NCBI GenBank assembly: GCA_001683735.1
Contig: LUGG01000017.1
Span: 1 to 64,000 of the forward strand
Direction of reading: 5' to 3'
Source: Grifola frondosa
Taxonomy: Eukaryota; Basidiomycota; Agaricomycetes; Polyporales; Grifolaceae
Length of the DNA stretch: 64,000 nucleotides
The notes under the pieces were generated by a model. It was not told where the DNA came from, did no database searches, and was given only the letters and a program-made list of their open reading frames with translations. The translations under genes were made by a program, and so were the position numbers. Shown one piece after another: positions 11,409 through 23,600 of the stretch (the stretch's first letter is position 1; each line of letters starts with the position of its first letter).

Positions 11409-12019
11409 AACTACATGCCCTCGAAACCGAACCCCGAGCTCGCCACCCTACCCCACAACTTTAGCGATAATGCACGGGACCCGTTCGTATCGTCACATCG
11501 TCCGCAGGAGTCGACAGTGGAGCAAGGGCATCCAGTTTGCCAAGATCACCGGCGGCGGGGCGACGCCTTTTCGGCTCGGGCTCCGCAACAGAGCGTGACA
11601 CTGTCCACGCCAGACGAGGCGGTCGTGGATGCGAACCCAGGCTTGAATGCGAACCGGGAGATGGTGCGGGGAGCGGGTTACAATCGCACATGCTTGTGCT
11701 GCCCGGGCGCGCCTCCTTCTCTGATGCACGCTGAGAGGGTCTACAACCACGCACTAGTGTAGGGTAGCGTCATAGCCTCTGCAGCAATGATAGATAATAT
11801 TGATGAATTGCATATAACAGAATTCGGTTGCTTGCCTGTGTGCGTAGCGAAAGCCAAACATTGCCTGAGGCATCTTGGGTCAGACAAAATGTAGTATCTC
11901 TGAGGAGCCAGTCGCAGCGTGGCCATTAGATAATGCGTGCTGGCGATATCGATCGCACAATCCGCAGGCTCAGGAGGGAGTCGAGTATTCCTTAACTTCC
12001 ACCGTGTCGAAATGCCTGC
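11409..12019. other. Unassigned stretch
   Basis: An ORF at 11415-11762 overlaps others on the opposite strand and has no motif. I cannot support a gene here. Confidence 0.4.
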
Positions 12020-13197
12020 ATTGTATACCGTCCTTGGAGGGCAAGATCATGGAGTATATTCACAACGGTCAGTTGGCGAGATTGCTGCGAGATTTGGACT
12101 CACTAGACTTTGTGTCTTGGAAGCCCTGAACTGGCACTTGGCAAGTACATGAAACCCTTGCCGATAGTCATTCAATGTCCATCCCAGACACATGCCAACA
12201 AGGTTTACCAGTTGGAGCGAACAATATTGCACTTGCCCCCGGATCCAAGTCCTCAGCAGGTCATTCGCGCTCTCGAGGATGCCGGAATGGATGGTATCTT
12301 TCTCGCAAAGAAGGTCTACGCTGTAGTATTTGGCCATCAAACAGGGATCTACTACGATTGGTATGTCTCAACATGATGCGCATATTTTTACTATCTTTAC
12401 CCATTTGCTGCAGGGATGGCGTCGAAGCTGCAACCAAGCATTTCCCCGGTCAAAAACAGAAGGGTTTCAGCGATTTTGGTCAGGCTGTGAAGTACTGGAT
12501 AATGAAGGGAAAGCAGGTGGAAGTGGAGAAAGGCGACACGCACTTTAATGTGCCTGGGTGGGCTGCGGCGCGTGTGCAGACTCCACTTGGAGCTGCTGGC
12601 CAGAACTCTACGGCTCCAAGCATGCCTCAAACTTTTGAACCAATGCGTGAGCAGTACAGAATCTTAATGGCTCTCATTTCCACTAAAAATCGTCTTGGAT
12701 ATTTCAGCCACGCCAGCAGGATCCTCCGAGCATATCGCCGATGTGATTTCCTCGTTCCATAGTACGCATAGCATTCATTTCTCAACTATATAGCTAATTT
12801 TTGCTGTATGAAGCTTTGAATTTGCAGGAGATCCCTCCAACGCATGCTTCCTCGGCGACTGCTGGATGCAGGGCTGCAGCATCCTGTGCGGCACGGATTC
12901 CGGCCCCGCAAACACTTCCGCACCGCTGGCCCGCTGTCTTCTATCATGACCGCGAACTTTGTCAAGACTCACTATGTCCAGACGGAGCGCAAGCGTGTTC
13001 CTATCTTGACTTCAGGGTACTGGGTTAATTGTTACTTATTTCATCATGGCTATTCGCCCGAAGCACAACTCGTCGTGAACAACGGGTTGATGTCGAGTCA
13101 CAACGAGGAGGACTTTCTCGATTACATGGCTGAAAGAGGGATGCCAGTGGCAGAACTGGAATTCATATGGCGACTCTTTGCATCAGGTTCTGCGTAG
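12020..13197 (+). CDS. Protein with RNase H1 N-terminal-like (viroplasmin) domain
   Basis: An exon ending KKVYAVVFGHQTGIYYDW joins across an intron at 12361-12413 to DGVEAATKHFPGQKQKGF. This restores the small RNA/DNA-hybrid-binding fold found at the N-terminus of RNase H1: aromatic-rich strand, G-x-Y-x-x-W, then FPG-x-K-x-K-x-F. A second, weaker copy may precede it (ALYTVLGGQDHGVYSQ, about 12020). No RNase H catalytic domain follows. The C-terminal exon (12844-13197) ends FIWRLFASGSA and has no known motif. Many Agaricomycetes carry such stand-alone domains of unknown role. The first exon join near 12140 is not settled. Confidence 0.55.
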
Positions 13198-13338
13198 AGA
13201 CAATTTAGGGAACTAGCATCCGCAATACTACCTGTTACTCTCCCGTCCGATCCATCTTCATATGTACGCATTCAGAGGTGGGCGTACGTGCATGTATGTG
13301 CGTCAGCCCATCGACGACATGGCCGGACGTAAGGAGGG

Positions 13339-14293
13339 TCATGAGGTCGCATTTGGATGATACATAGTGTTGTCTGTCATATTTCGACGACACGCGTGCA
13401 TCGTCCACATGCTCGTCGTCCGCCCCGATGTGGTCTTGCTCGCCATCGTAGTGCCATGAGATAAGCCAGCAATGAAGAGACATAGATGCAGAGTGGCCTG
13501 TGAATCTATAGACAAGTCAAAAATGTATAGGAGGAAAGACAAAAAGACGAATGCACCGATTGCAAGAGTTCCACCGAAATTGGTGCATGCAGGCGTGCTA
13601 AGTAGCGGTGACAGTTGAACGACTCCCACTTTCCTTTCAAAAAGCCGCTTACGTGAGTACAATGAGACCCCAAATGAAAGTCACTAGGTTAGAAGCGGTG
13701 TTAAGATAGCTACAGGATAAAGGAACGGCACAACAGACCGTGAAAAAAGCATTGATCACGTAGTCTTGATGCATGAAGATAGCACAGAACAGATTGGCCA
13801 CGACGATCAGTCCCAGCTGTTTCGCATTAGCTCCACCCTGCACCAAGGTAGCGATGAACACCGCCATGTTGGTGACGAAAACCACACCAAACAGCCTGCG
13901 ATACAACGAGAAGACGATATGGCGCAGGTTGCGCACAGCTTTTCCTTGGGTCTTCTTCGGTAATTCGTCTTCTTTGTACCCATCCCATACATTGCCGCTC
14001 TCCTGAGACGACGTGATTTCGCTCTTACGATCGGAGAACGAAGGCGCGAATTTCTCTTGGCTACTGGAAGACGAGGACTGGGTGAGATCCAATGATTTGA
14101 TGGTGTGCTGATATATGGAAGGAGGGACCAGCAGCGAGGATATGATATCAGCCAATACGTTCCTGTCGTACATAGTCGGGCTATAAAATTCGGGCTTCGT
14201 GGACAGCACGCTGCGTTGGGCAGCGAGATTCTCTGCGTCGATCTTGTCCGTGGGCACGGCATAGTAAGGCTGCACGAGCGATGCGGCGGCCAT
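13339..14293 (-). CDS. Integral membrane protein, N-terminal part (TmpA-like?)
   Basis: The minus-strand exon from 14293 to about 13655 starts MAAASLVQPYY and contains a Ser-rich cytosolic stretch. Hydrophobic helices follow: VVFVTNMAVFIATLV, LGLIVVANLFCAIFM and FFTVCCAVPLSC. The arrangement RRLFGVVFVTNMA plus a later NAFF segment resembles fungal TmpA-type/NRPS-like membrane reductases, which continue into an FAD/NAD-binding half. That half is not seen; after a possible intron only a short frame with one helix (GAFVFLSFLLYIF) remains. The gene is therefore probably truncated. Family assignment is tentative. Confidence 0.45.
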
Positions 14294-14659
14294 GACGGAC
14301 TCGCTTTTGACGATTACCGGTGTGACAAAGCCCCATAGTTCCGCATTTACCTGTCGGTGATGGTCATGAGTATATAAATGTTCCGCAGTGAAGTGAAGGA
14401 TAACTCACTAGCAATGCGCTGCTTACAGCTTTGCAAGTCTTTGGACGAGACAACTAAGTCAGAATACATCAAATGCAATGCATTTAGGGCAGTTACCTGC
14501 ATGGCTGCAGAGACACCATCCAACTCAACTCGGAAACCCTATTGCCCCAGTCAAAAATCCGCAAAATCCTGAAAACGAGTGCATAGCATACCTTGACCTT
14601 GACTACGCACTGATAGCGAACACCCTTCCTGCTGGAAAGTAGGCGAGACTGAGCACATG

Positions 14660-15842
14660 TGCAGCACGCAGCGTTTATGCTGTTTGACAAGGGCGGGAAC
14701 GGCGACATCACGCGGAAGGTGATGCGTGATGCGGTGCGACGGATCTACCGCTACCGGAAGGCGCTGACGGCGAGTCTGAAGGACGTCGGCTCAGCGGTGG
14801 CGAAGCTGGACGCGGTGCTGCTCGCAGTCATGCTGTTGATCCTGATCTTCGTCTGCCCGCTGACCTTCAACCCTGGTGACACGATCGCGTCGCTCGTGCC
14901 GCTGGTGACGATCCTCGAGTTCTCGTTCATCTTCGAGCACTCGGCGCAGATGCTGTTCGAATAGGTGAGTGGTGGTGCTAGCTGCGCGTTCCCCGTCCCC
15001 GAATGCTGACCGCGCGCCAGCTGATCTTTATATTCTCGACGCACGTATTCGACGTGGGCGACCTGGTGATGATCGACGACCAGGTGCTGTACGTGCGGGA
15101 CTTCAGGCTGTTCTGGACGACGTTCCGGCGGTGGACGGGCAGGAGATCACCGCGCCGAATGCGCTGCTGCTGGGGTCGAAGCTGGTGCACAACCTGCGGT
15201 GCAGCAGCTCGATGTGGGAGTCGACGACGACGCTCGTGACCGCGTACAACACGTCGCTCGCGGTGATCGAGCAGCTGCGCACACGGCTTGCAGCGTACAC
15301 CTCGCAGAACAGCCGCGAGTGGTGCGGCATCGCAGTGAACATCGACAAGATGAAGTACCAGAATGCGGTGCACTTCGTCGCGATGGAGCACCGCCCGAAC
15401 TGGCAGGATTGGGGCGGGCGCTGGGCACGCCGCACCGAGTTTATGCGCCACCTAAAGACGATGCTTGAGGATCTCAACGTGCGCTATACGATGCGCGTAA
15501 AGCCCGTGTTACTCCCGCGCCCCGCGGCGCACAGCGCGCCGAATGTGGAGCTGCGCAGGTGAGACATGCTAGCGCGAACAACATGATATGGATGTGGACG
15601 CATACCGTTATATCCATTATATCATGACCGCACTCTTGTCTGCTACCACCGTCAAGCGTACCGACGAGGAGGTTATACTACTGGAACCGCAAGCACCGGA
15701 AGTAGTCGAAACAACCGGAGAGGTCGAGCCTTTGCGGCAGTTGCACGTTGCTAAACAGAACGAGGTAAACTGGAGAAGGAAGGAGAGGACGGCCAGGAAG
15801 GAGAGCTGTAGCCGTGGAGAGAATGTCGCTCAATTGGAGTAG
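14660..15842 (+). pseudogene. EF-hand/MscS mechanosensitive channel, truncated and frameshifted
   Basis: The 5' piece has a degenerate EF-hand (FDKGGNGDITRK, with Gly where the third ligand should be). Next come transmembrane helices (LDAVLLAVMLLILIF and TIASLVPLVTIL), and then FIFSTHVFDVGDLVMID, which matches the MscS beta-domain. An intron of about 50 bases separates exons near 14965. Around 15130 the frame breaks: TTFRRWTG continues in another frame as VDGQEITAPNALL. The C-terminal part (NWQDWGGRWARR) then stays open to 15562 and perhaps 15842. N-terminal helices are missing. Fungal relatives (Msy1/Msy2 type) sit in the ER and respond to osmotic stress; this copy is broken. Confidence 0.75.
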
Positions 15843-15959
15843 TGTCGGAGGAATTCCGAAGTAAGAGGCGCCGAACAAAGTCGAGCTTGCACTTCCAAAT
15901 GCGGTAGTGGGCTCTGGTATCCGACAGCGCCAGACAAGTGTGTGCACGACACAGCCAAG

Positions 15960-16772
15960 GTCACTCTGCACCGCCGCGCACATCGACAGGTTCGATGCTG
16001 TGCCAGTAGCACGAGCTGCTCGCCCATCTCGACCGCCTCAAGTTCTTCCTCACAACCGCCACCTCCCGCTGGAGCACAGATGCCGCCATGTCCGACGGGC
16101 ATGTCGAACACCCCAACTCCGCGCACCCACGCTCGACCGATTTCTCCTCTCAAACCAAGAATACGTCACCTGCATTCTCTGGAGCGGCCTCTGCCACATC
16201 ACCGGCACCGACATCATCCGCGCCCTCGTCTTCCGCTTTGAGGCCTTCCGTCGACCCGTACGCAAGAAGTTCGAGGAGGGCGTGTTCAGTAATCTGTGCA
16301 ACCTGAAGCCCAACATGGATGTGTTTTTCGGAGAGCCCAAAGTGAGCACTTCCCGCTACGCATCCTGCTCTAAGTCATACGAGTGCCGGGCGTGTCTTAT
16401 GCGTCAGCATGACTCTGCCCCATTTTCTAGTGTCCGTTCCTGGACCTTCTGTTCAAGTATCAATGTATTCGCACACAAAGGAAGCAGAAGGTATTCTACT
16501 AGTACGTGCCCCGTGCTCCACGCGCGGCGCTGTGCTGACCCCCGTGCATGCGCAGGTTCTTGGTGCCGCACGACCGCTTGTTTCTAGACGTACTCGAGTG
16601 CGACCTCAAGCGCGAGAAGATGGGGTTCGAGAGCACGACAGTTATCATGGGCGAGCCTGCGCAGTCGTTCACGTATGGCCTGAATTGCTCACTCTACGAG
16701 CAGTTCAGCAAGGAGCACAGGAGTGTCGACGGCGAGGGTGAAGGCGAGGCAGTAGTGTGCCGCATGGACTAA
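15960..16772 (+). pseudogene. STE12-like transcription factor, nonsense-mutated fragment
   Basis: The STE DNA-binding region is unmistakable: LDRLKFFLTTATSRW, FLLSNQEYVTCILW, ITGTDIIRALVFRFEAF, then VRKKFEEGVFSNL. After an intron starting at about 16341 come FLDLLFKYQCIRTQ and KQKVFY; after another come VPHDRLFLDVLE and DLKREKMG. Ste12 normally has a tryptophan right after KVFY. Here the codon formed across the splice (TA plus G, about 16500-16556) is TAG, a stop. Two residues expected before KKFEEG are also absent, and the C-terminal zinc fingers of basidiomycete Ste12 are missing. The family drives mating and filamentation genes under MAP-kinase control; this copy is non-functional. Confidence 0.8.
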
Positions 16773-16797
16773 TATTAAAGTCTTCTGCTCGATTTAC

Positions 16798-17449
16798 TTG
16801 GTATATGCATTCATGCATTCGACACAATTAGGATTCTTTGATCTGCATAAACTGCAGAAGATCAAGAACGATGCGCGGCTAGATCCAGCGGATCAGCAAT
16901 TCTTGATTTTTGCTAGGGAATATGATGATCCTCCGGCGCAACCCTCTGCAACCCTCCGTAGTAACACTGCACATATGTCGCGTGGCACCTCGCTCCTTGT
17001 TGCTCCTACATTCAGAGCATATTGGGGGTTCCCTTTTCCTTTCATCTTCTTCCACAGCAACATGGGTATTCATGATGGTACTAGTACTGAACCCGCTGAA
17101 ATTGACAAAGCGCCTAGTCCACCACCTCTTGTTGCTGGAATTAAATGACTGTTGGGAAAAGCGGCCCATTACGTTGATAACGCCAAAGCAAGAAAACTGA
17201 CTGAGACAGTGAGTGATCAAATCCATCGGCAGCGTCAGACTCATGCTCATACGCCTCCAGGATGTTGTTAAGCCGCTGGAATTCAAGCACTCTAAGTCTG
17301 ATCCCCGGTTCAAGGTATTCAATTATGCATTGTTGAATGGCTCGTCGTCCTCCAATGCAATGATTTTCAGGTCAACATTCGCGCCCAACGTGCACCAAGT
17401 GCAGAACGACGCAATTCTTCTCGAGCACAAGTATGTTTCCTATGTCTGA
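16798..17449 (+). other. Unidentified coding-like fragments
   Basis: Plus-strand frames at 16798-17148 (with LGFFDLHKLQKIKNDARLDP) and 17213-17449 (with RFKVFNYALL) read like exon pieces but do not join cleanly and match no family I know. They lie between the Ste12 remnant and the transposon genes and could belong to the transposon's left end. Confidence 0.3.
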
Positions 17450-17553
17450 TAGCGCCTGGTGCGAAATCTAACATATTTTCGATAGCTGAAGGTCAGTGCA
17501 AATACCCGCATAATTTCACCGATCCCGACAGCAAGCTTTCGCGGTCTGCCGAC

Positions 17554-17913
17554 GCCATCTGCAGCATTTGTGCCTCCCCCACAGGATCCGCCGGGGCCGA
17601 CGCCATCCGCAGTGTTTACGGCCTCTCCACAGGTCCTCTCCCCTGCCTCGTCCCCAAAGGTTCCACTGCCTGTGCCATCTGCAGCACTTGTGCCTCCCCC
17701 ACAGGATCCGCTGGGACCAACGCCATCCGCAGTATTTGCGGCCTATCCACAGGTCCTCTCCCCTGCCTCGTCCCCAAAGGTTCCACCGCCTGTGCCATCT
17801 GCAGCACTTGTGCCTCCCCCACAGGATCCGCCGGGGCCGACGCCATCCGCAGTGTCTGCAACCTTCCCACAGGTCCTCTCCCCTGCCCCGCCTCCACAGG
17901 TTCCACCCCCTGT
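17554..17913 (+). repeat. 120-base tandem repeat, three units, coding
   Basis: The word TGCCTCCCCCACAGGATCCG recurs at 17571, 17691 and 17811, giving an exact 120-base period. The units encode a 40-residue proline-rich repeat (PPPQDPPGPTPSA ... PQVLSPA). Because the period is a multiple of three, the frame stays open. Confidence 0.9.
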
Positions 17914-18241
17914 GCATTCCCCACAGGTCCCGCCACCCGTGCCATCTGCAGCGCCTAGACTGCCGCTGAAATCTTCTGCAGCCTTTGCGTTGCCCGCGCC
18001 ACCCGAACCGTCCACGCTGCTACCGTCATCTGCGCACCATGCCTCTCCACTTCATGCACAACTGCCAGAGGTTTCACAGACCCAATCTCAGGTTCCTTGT
18101 CCTCCATTTCCGCCCCAACAATTCCAGTTCCAATTCAATGCGCATCCAGTGCAGTGGCAACACCCGTTTCAACCAGAAGCATCTGTAATTCTGACGCCCA
18201 GAAGCCCTCCTGTACGTTTCCTTTCCTCCATTGATACCTAA
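17570..18241 (+). CDS. Proline-rich tandem-repeat protein
   Basis: This 223-residue open frame is dominated by three 40-residue repeats of Pro, Ala, Ser and Val, followed by a Gln/Pro-rich tail (PPQQFQFQFNAHPVQW). Such a sequence is expected to be disordered. It directly precedes the accessory gene of the Tnp2 transposon and may be an upstream exon of it: weak coding frames with possible introns run from 18231 to 18790. The ATG at 17570 is internal to the repeat, so the true start is probably upstream and spliced. Function unknown. Confidence 0.45.
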   Translation: MPPPQDPPGPTPSAVFTASPQVLSPASSPKVPLPVPSAALVPPPQDPLGPTPSAVFAAYPQVLSPASSPKVPPPVPSAALVPPPQDPPGPTPSAVSATFPQVLSPAPPPQVPPPVHSPQVPPPVPSAAPRLPLKSSAAFALPAPPEPSTLLPSSAHHASPLHAQLPEVSQTQSQVPCPPFPPQQFQFQFNAHPVQWQHPFQPEASVILTPRSPPVRFLSSIDT

Positions 18242-18793
18242 TGCTGAAGAAGAGCACCGGCTGACATTTCAGCAGATACCGCAACTACCTGGAGCTTATC
18301 CCGACATTTATGGGGACCCTAACGGCAACACGAGTAAGATTCAACCTGTGAAATACTTAGTCTGCGCTAATGCACCGCTTTTCAGTATCTCTGCAGCACG
18401 AAAGGCATATCTACGAGCATCAGGTACGTTTCAATCACCGAGTCTTCTGTACCGTCGATTATTGAAATGTGCCTATTCTAGCTACATGCGGCGGTGGTCC
18501 CGCGACCTGCTTCCACCGTGAATAATTGGAGTCGTTCATTCTCAAATCTTCGACCAGCACAGTGGCACACATCTGAGTCCACTCGCTGTGGAGGAGCCCT
18601 CGAGACGCAGCAACATCCTACCCCAACTCATTTTGGTATCTCTCAGGCATATCCTCCGCAGCCAGCGCATTCCTACTTTCAGGCTGCTGAACCTATGCAC
18701 CAGCATGCACCGGATGGCAGTCAAGTTTGCGATGTTGTGCGTTGACTCTGTCAGCTCTAAGTTTATTACTTTTGCTTACAATGTCTTTAGGAC

Positions 18794-20293
18794 ATGAGTC
18801 TTAGCAATAATGAGCCACATGATGAGCGTACCGCTGCCGAATCGCACCGACTGAGTGACAGTGTGACTATCATTCTTCTCTGCTCTGTCAATAGTCTAAA
18901 TACTTTACAGAACACTCGCAACAAGGCATCTCCGGAACTAGGTTCACAATTTGCGCTACTTCTTCTGGACAAGTTTCAAGACATGAATAACATCCTCCGA
19001 CAGCAAGAACAGAATAACAAACAATTCCGGTGCGTAGCCATATGGGGTGTATTGATTTCTGTAGTCACACGTCTCTAGAGATGCTGTTGCGGAGGAGTTG
19101 AACAATGTTCAGCTGAGAATGTCCGAACTCCGCGTCCAAATCACAGACGGCCGCAGCAAGGAGGCCTCGCCGGCTTCCGCATCAAGTCGCAGACCTGATG
19201 AGTTTGATGGTGATGCCGCTTCTCTGCGACCTCTTTTGCATAAGGGAGCGCTTAGAAAAAACCACCGCGGTGAACACGCGGAAGTCAGCGCTGTTGAAAG
19301 AGTACATATTGTTCGCTTAAAGGTAAGGGCTGGAAAAGAATATCAAGTCACTCTGAAGTCTTCATTGCAGATACAGGAGTGCGTGCGCAGACATTTGGAG
19401 CACTTGTTGAACTTCAAGACGTGGAATCAAATGGCAAAGAACAATCCTCCTCTCACAGAAGAAGAGATTGCAGCTTACAAGGCCACAGGCAGCACGGTGA
19501 CATGCACCCCCGAAAACTTCCGCATCGATTTCGAGCATCCATGGAAGAGGTTTCCCTTCAACCAAGAAGCCCGCCACGTCTTTATACAGAGCTTTATCCT
19601 TGCCATGAAAGGTGGCACATATGCCGCAGCTCATATCTCATCCCATCTACTTACAGAGAACCATGTCGGTGCAGTGCTCGACAGCCACATGGAATATTGC
19701 AGAGTTTCCTATCGCAAGGCCTGCAAGCCTCCCACTGTGGAAACTGATCGGGCAGAGAGGCGCCGAAGAGCTGCGAATTCGCGTAAGAAGACTGTAAGTC
19801 TCTGATGTTATTTTGGAGTGCTGCTACTGACCGATCTCTCCAGCTGCTAGCAGCTCGGATTGATACCGTTTTCAGGCGCGAACTTCAGTGCCATGAAGGT
19901 CTCATGCAGCGGCTTTTACCAGTACACATGAGTGGCGACGAGACCGACGTTGAAGCAGGCAGGACACATCCCCCTATCTTTCAAATTGTGGATGCTCGAT
20001 GGCAGAGCTTGGAATTCAAAACATTCATGCGAACACTTGACGCCATGTATCGGGAGGATTGGAAGAATCCTTATGGTCGGCGAGCAACAGGGGGAAATCC
20101 TCCCAGAACTCGGCTGGAGCGGAGGGGTGGGAGAGTGGTAGAGGGAATTGCGCCCGAAGGATTGTGGCGGAATTGCTATGATTCAGCCTGGTTGAGTGGC
20201 CTCAAGCCGCATTTGCGCAAAGCTCTTCGGATTATTGACGTTGATTATGATTTCACTCTACCATGCGATAGCGACGATTCTGAAGAGCTGTAA
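18794..20293 (+). CDS. Transposon accessory protein (Tnp2-linked)
   Basis: Several exons join through short introns (near 19030-19085, 19320-19375 and 19793-19845) into a soluble protein. It has an N-terminal helical part (LLLDKFQDMNNILRQQEQNNK), a central conserved-looking domain (IQECVRRHLEHLLNF, FNQEARHVFIQSF, then HMEYCRVSYRKACKPP) and a basic linker (ERRRRAANSRKK). The C-terminus reads NCYDSAWLSGLKPHLRKALR with an acidic end (DSDDSEEL). It shows no catalytic triad. Genes of this layout accompany Tnp2 transposases in mushrooms and may bind element ends, by analogy to TNPA of plant CACTA elements; that role is inference. Confidence 0.6.
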
Positions 20294-20631
20294 CTTTCAA
20301 CCAATTTCTATTTCTTTCACGCTCTTTGTTTTCTTTGTAGTCTCTCACCTCACAACTAGTAACGCTCTAGTAACGCTCTAATTATAATGCTGTTAAATGA
20401 GCTCCAACTCATGGTTGGGTCGCAACGTGTCGCGGTGTGTAGTTCGCGTCCGAGAAGGGCTCTGTCATCACATTTTCTTAGTCAGACCCATTCTCTCAAA
20501 CTTCGCAATTGGCTACGCTGCGTCTCATTCCACTTTCCGCCTGCTCTACGACTTCTGGACCTATCTGGCTCCTGCATCCATTGCTGCTACAAGAAATTCG
20601 GACAACCGCATGGCCGCACACTTGTTTGCAT

Positions 20632-23600
20632 GATGAAAAACAAGAAACTGTGCACTTGCAACACATGCATTCATAATATTACTCTTGATGACAGCGGCGT
20701 CGAAAGACGGGGCATGCTTCATGAAGCCAAAACAATTAAAAACCATCTCCGGAAAGACCGGCTCCTTGGGCTGACAGACGATGAAGAGCGCACAGGAAGC
20801 TCGGTGCTACTCGCAACCATGGCCGTGTCATCGAAAATCTCCCAGTTTTCACTCCCTGCTTTCTCCCATGACGGAGGACTAGCCACTTCGCATGCACCGC
20901 AGGCATGTTTCTGTTCTAAATTTACTTCTGCTACATCTGACGCTGCAGCATTAGGCACCTTTATTTGGTGCAGCGCAGGTTCGTCTTGATACCCCTAACC
21001 TTCGATGCTATCCTTGTTGATACTACAGAAGTCCTCATCTGCAGAAGCTCCTTCGCAAAATCTGGCTGAAAGTCTGACTGAAAGTAGAGCAGTGACAAAT
21101 TTGGAGGAAGATTCGACCGCTGCTGCGGCTCAGGTTCACTAACTCTGTTAAAACGTCTCTATGATCTCTGACTGCGGTATTCAGATGCGAATCCGCGAGC
21201 TGTCAGCTCTTGAATCGAGCTTAGCTCATCAATCGCGGCTGGTGCCAAACTCCGTTGCTATCGCCTTCCAGTCCAAGCCAGTGAATCTCTCCGATACACC
21301 ATCTGCCCTGGAGACAAAGCACCGGGCAAGTGCTCAATTTGCCGCCTTTCGGGAATGGCTTGTCTCTCAGCTTGAAGTCTTGGCGTCCCTTCCCGCACTT
21401 GCTCAGAGAGATACCACTCGGCGCCAGCAAGTTCTCATCGATAAAATGAGGGAGCAGCTTGCACGCCTACAGCAAATTCAAGATGCCGCTTGGGAGAAAG
21501 AGAAGATTGTAGCCGGATTACTGGCATTAGGAACGAATGCTAACGGGCCGACCCTAATTTCAACTGGTTCGTGCACCCAGTTTTTCATCATTTCGTGCTG
21601 TGCTTTACAAGGCTTTGTAGAACATCTATTCCAATCACGTTCTCAGATGCAGCCATTTATTCTTGCTGCCCTGATCATGGTGACTGTGCTTCATGCTCTC
21701 GCCTCTGCGTCGAGGATTGAAAGTCAATATGTCCTGGCGACTCTGAGAGTCATTCTTCACGGCGCGTTCGCATTTTGCAACCTTCCGGCTTGCACCGGCT
21801 TGTCAGCTGCCCAGAAATCTACACTCGCCAACATTCCTCGCGATATCCGATCAGCACTTGCGTCTTTGAATCTTGAGCCCGATGTCGTGAGGTATGCATG
21901 TTGTCCCCGGTGCTTTGCGCTGTATCCACCCGACGCCTCTCGCCCTGATGACGCTTATCCTCATTATTGCAATTTTTGCGAGACGGACAAACCTATCTGT
22001 GGTGCTCCGCTCATTACTAAACAAGAGAGGAGTCCTCGTCGCAAAGGTGACAAACCCCGAGTTGTGCATGTGCCTGTTCGCACGTTCCCATACAGGGCGC
22101 CGTCCTCGTGGATAGCAAGTCTCTTCGCGAAACCCGAATTGGAGCGTTTGATGGAGAAGGCTTGGGAATCATCGCCGCCGCCCGGTTCCCCATGGACAGA
22201 CATTTTTCATGCACCTGAGATTCGAGACTTTCGCGGGCCCGACGGGAAGACACCATTTTCTGCGCAATCGGGGGGCTCTATCCATCTTGTTTTCAGCCTT
22301 TTTATCGATTGGTTTAATCCTTACGGAAACAAGAAAGCAGGGAAGTCGCATTCGATTGGTGGCATTTACATGGCTTGCCTTAATCTCCCGGCACATATGC
22401 GATACCGTCCGGAAAATATATATCTTGTCGGAATGATACCTGGTCCGAAGGAACCCCAGCTGCATCAACTTAGTCATCTCCTCCGACCTCTTGTCGACGA
22501 TCTCATAACCCTCTGGCACAACGGCTTTTATCTCAGTCGGACGGCTGCGTGCCTTACTGGCTGTCTGGTCAGAGCTGCTGTGATTCCGCTGGTTTGCGAT
22601 CTACCGGCTCTTCGCAAAGCAGGGGGCTTTTCAGGCCACTCGTCCACACATTTCTGTTCGTTTTGCCTGCTCCAGAAAGGAAATATATGCAACTTAGATC
22701 GCCCATCCTGGCCGCGCCGAACGTGGGCAGAGCATCTTCGCATTGCCCTGCAATGGCGCAACGCTGCAACGGAAGCGGAAAGGGGTGCCATCTTCAATAT
22801 GCATGGGCTCCGGTGGTCTGAGCTTTTGCGGCTGGAATACTGGGATCCAACTCGCTTCGCTTTGGTTGATGCCATGCACAATTTGTTTCTCGGCGAATTG
22901 TGACATCATTGCATGGACGTATGGGGAGTTGACATCAAGGGCAAGACAGGCAGCAAAAAGATTGTGCCTCATACTCCGGCAGAGCAGAAGATTTGGATTA
23001 ATCGAGTGGTTGCTGCACTCCGCAAATCCTCGAAATCTCAGCTGATGAACATTCGCAAGGGGTATGTCATTGCAGTTGCTCAGCTCAATGGTGCGGTGCC
23101 AGAGTCCCCTACGTTCACCAAGCGTGACTACGCCAAGGCCCTTCTCAAATGGGTAAGCTATCCTTAATTGTTGACCTTGACTTGAGTGCTGACGCGTTTC
23201 AGGTGGCAGCGCACACGATTGATAATATCCAGCTCCCGCCGGTTTTCGACGAGAGTATTGTAGATTTTCATCTTGCCAATGGCTCGCCTGACATTTCCAA
23301 ATATCGTGTTTTAACCCACGAAGTCCTTGAACAACTTCGGCATGACATCAAGAACACCATTTTGCCGTCATGGATTGAGCGGCCGCCGAGTAACTTTGGG
23401 AGTCCAGGCCACGGGAAGCTCAAAGCAGACCAGTGGCGGACGGTCTGCACCATCAGCATGGTCATAACTCTTGTTCGTCTATGGGGTTCATCCGCAGCGT
23501 CTCCCGGCGATCGGTCTTTGCTGGAGAACTTCTTACACCTTGTTATAGCCGTGGATCTTGCTACTCGAAGGTCAATGGACCCCGGTCGCGCAATTGCATT

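Noticed and set aside
12110..12550. Viral origin of the viroplasmin-type domain
   Set aside because: The domain is a common small fold of RNase H1 proteins in fungi, sits in a spliced gene and has no viral neighbours.
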